Shown here one piece after another: positions 63,764-64,000 of a stretch of 64,000 nt of DNA. Every line of letters begins with the position of its first letter. Positions within the stretch are counted from its first letter, which is position 1. The stretch is from Emiliania huxleyi CCMP1516 (Eukaryota > Haptophyta > Isochrysidales > Noelaerhabdaceae): the NCBI RefSeq assembly GCF_000372725.1, contig NW_005195584.1, forward strand, positions 198,246 through 262,245, read 5' to 3'. A model generated the notes under the pieces. That model was not told the DNA's origin and made no database searches. It saw nothing but the letters and a program-made list of their open reading frames with translations. The position numbers were made by a program, and so were the translations under genes.

Positions 63764-64000
63764 GCTTTTCGCGGTTGCTTTGTCTGGTCGGCTGACTACC
63801 TTTCGCGCCGTACGTCCTTGGCCACGTGCGTTCGAACAAAGTTTCAGTTTTGAAATGTTGTTTCTTTTCTTGTTGTTGGTGAATGTCTCTGAGGACTGAG
63901 CGAAATGAAAAAATACGCAAAGGCTGCTCGACAGGGCGGCTTGCATTGTGGCGAGCGAGCGAGCGAACGCGGTCGGTCGCCGTTACTCCAACTTTGCTTT
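63764..64000. promoter_or_regulatory. 5' region of the MGGCSS gene
   Basis: 237 bases upstream of that start. It is lower in GC, with short T-rich and GCGA-repeat stretches (63951-63966). No defined promoter element can be named. Confidence 0.35.

Overview
This window is nuclear DNA from a GC-rich eukaryote, most likely a photosynthetic protist. Three things support that. Genes are split by short introns of about 70-140 nt. The proteome is eukaryotic (VPS13, Ku80, NOP56, tandem-KH and TPR proteins). Several proteins carry signal- or plastid-type N-termini (an IGPS-fold protein, a rubredoxin-like protein, an FEA1/ISIP-like iron protein). Of 19 introns that I could place by reading frame and protein family, 10 start with GC instead of GT. 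That, with the high GC and the gene content, suggests a haptophyte-type alga; this is an inference, not proven here.

Layout. 1-3.6 kb: repeats and one low-complexity ORF. 3.6-5.1 kb: a TIR element whose inverted twin lies at 61.0-62.5 kb. 5.1-6.3 kb: IGPS-fold pseudoenzyme. 6.4-8 kb: simple repeats and SINE-like material. 8.0-9.1 kb: M23 peptidase, with a MITE just upstream. 10.8-12.3 kb: FEA1-like membrane protein. 12.8-24.5 kb: a 3,839-residue VPS13 on the minus strand with two internal GRAM-like domains. 25.4-29.6 kb: rubredoxin-like, DUF2358/NTF2-like and NOTUM/pectinacetylesterase-like genes. 29.7-31.2 kb: TIR element rich in CTGTCA repeats. 31.3-35.6 kb: putative Cys/His protein, duplicated six-span membrane protein, UIM-like protein, TPR co-chaperone. 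35.7-42.7 kb: transposon-rich and gene-poor, with three TIR or hairpin structures. 42.7-43.4 kb: C2-like gene cut by an assembly gap (43381-43748). 45.1-49.0 kb: uridine kinase and Ku80. 49.6-52.1 kb: tandem-KH RNA-binding protein. 54.5-58.7 kb: NOP56 and enolase, converging. 60-64 kb: small ORFs, the second TIR copy and an MGGCSS acidic protein.

The genes do not form a pathway. They are ordinary housekeeping and plastid or secretory genes on both strands, separated by mobile DNA. The most notable signals are the GC-AG splice usage, the several non-autonomous TIR families (two with clear target-site duplications), a tRNA-derived SINE candidate, a NOP56 start codon isolated in its own coding exon, and tandem GRAM domains within VPS13. 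I saw no ribosomal RNA, no convincing complete tRNA and no CRISPR array.
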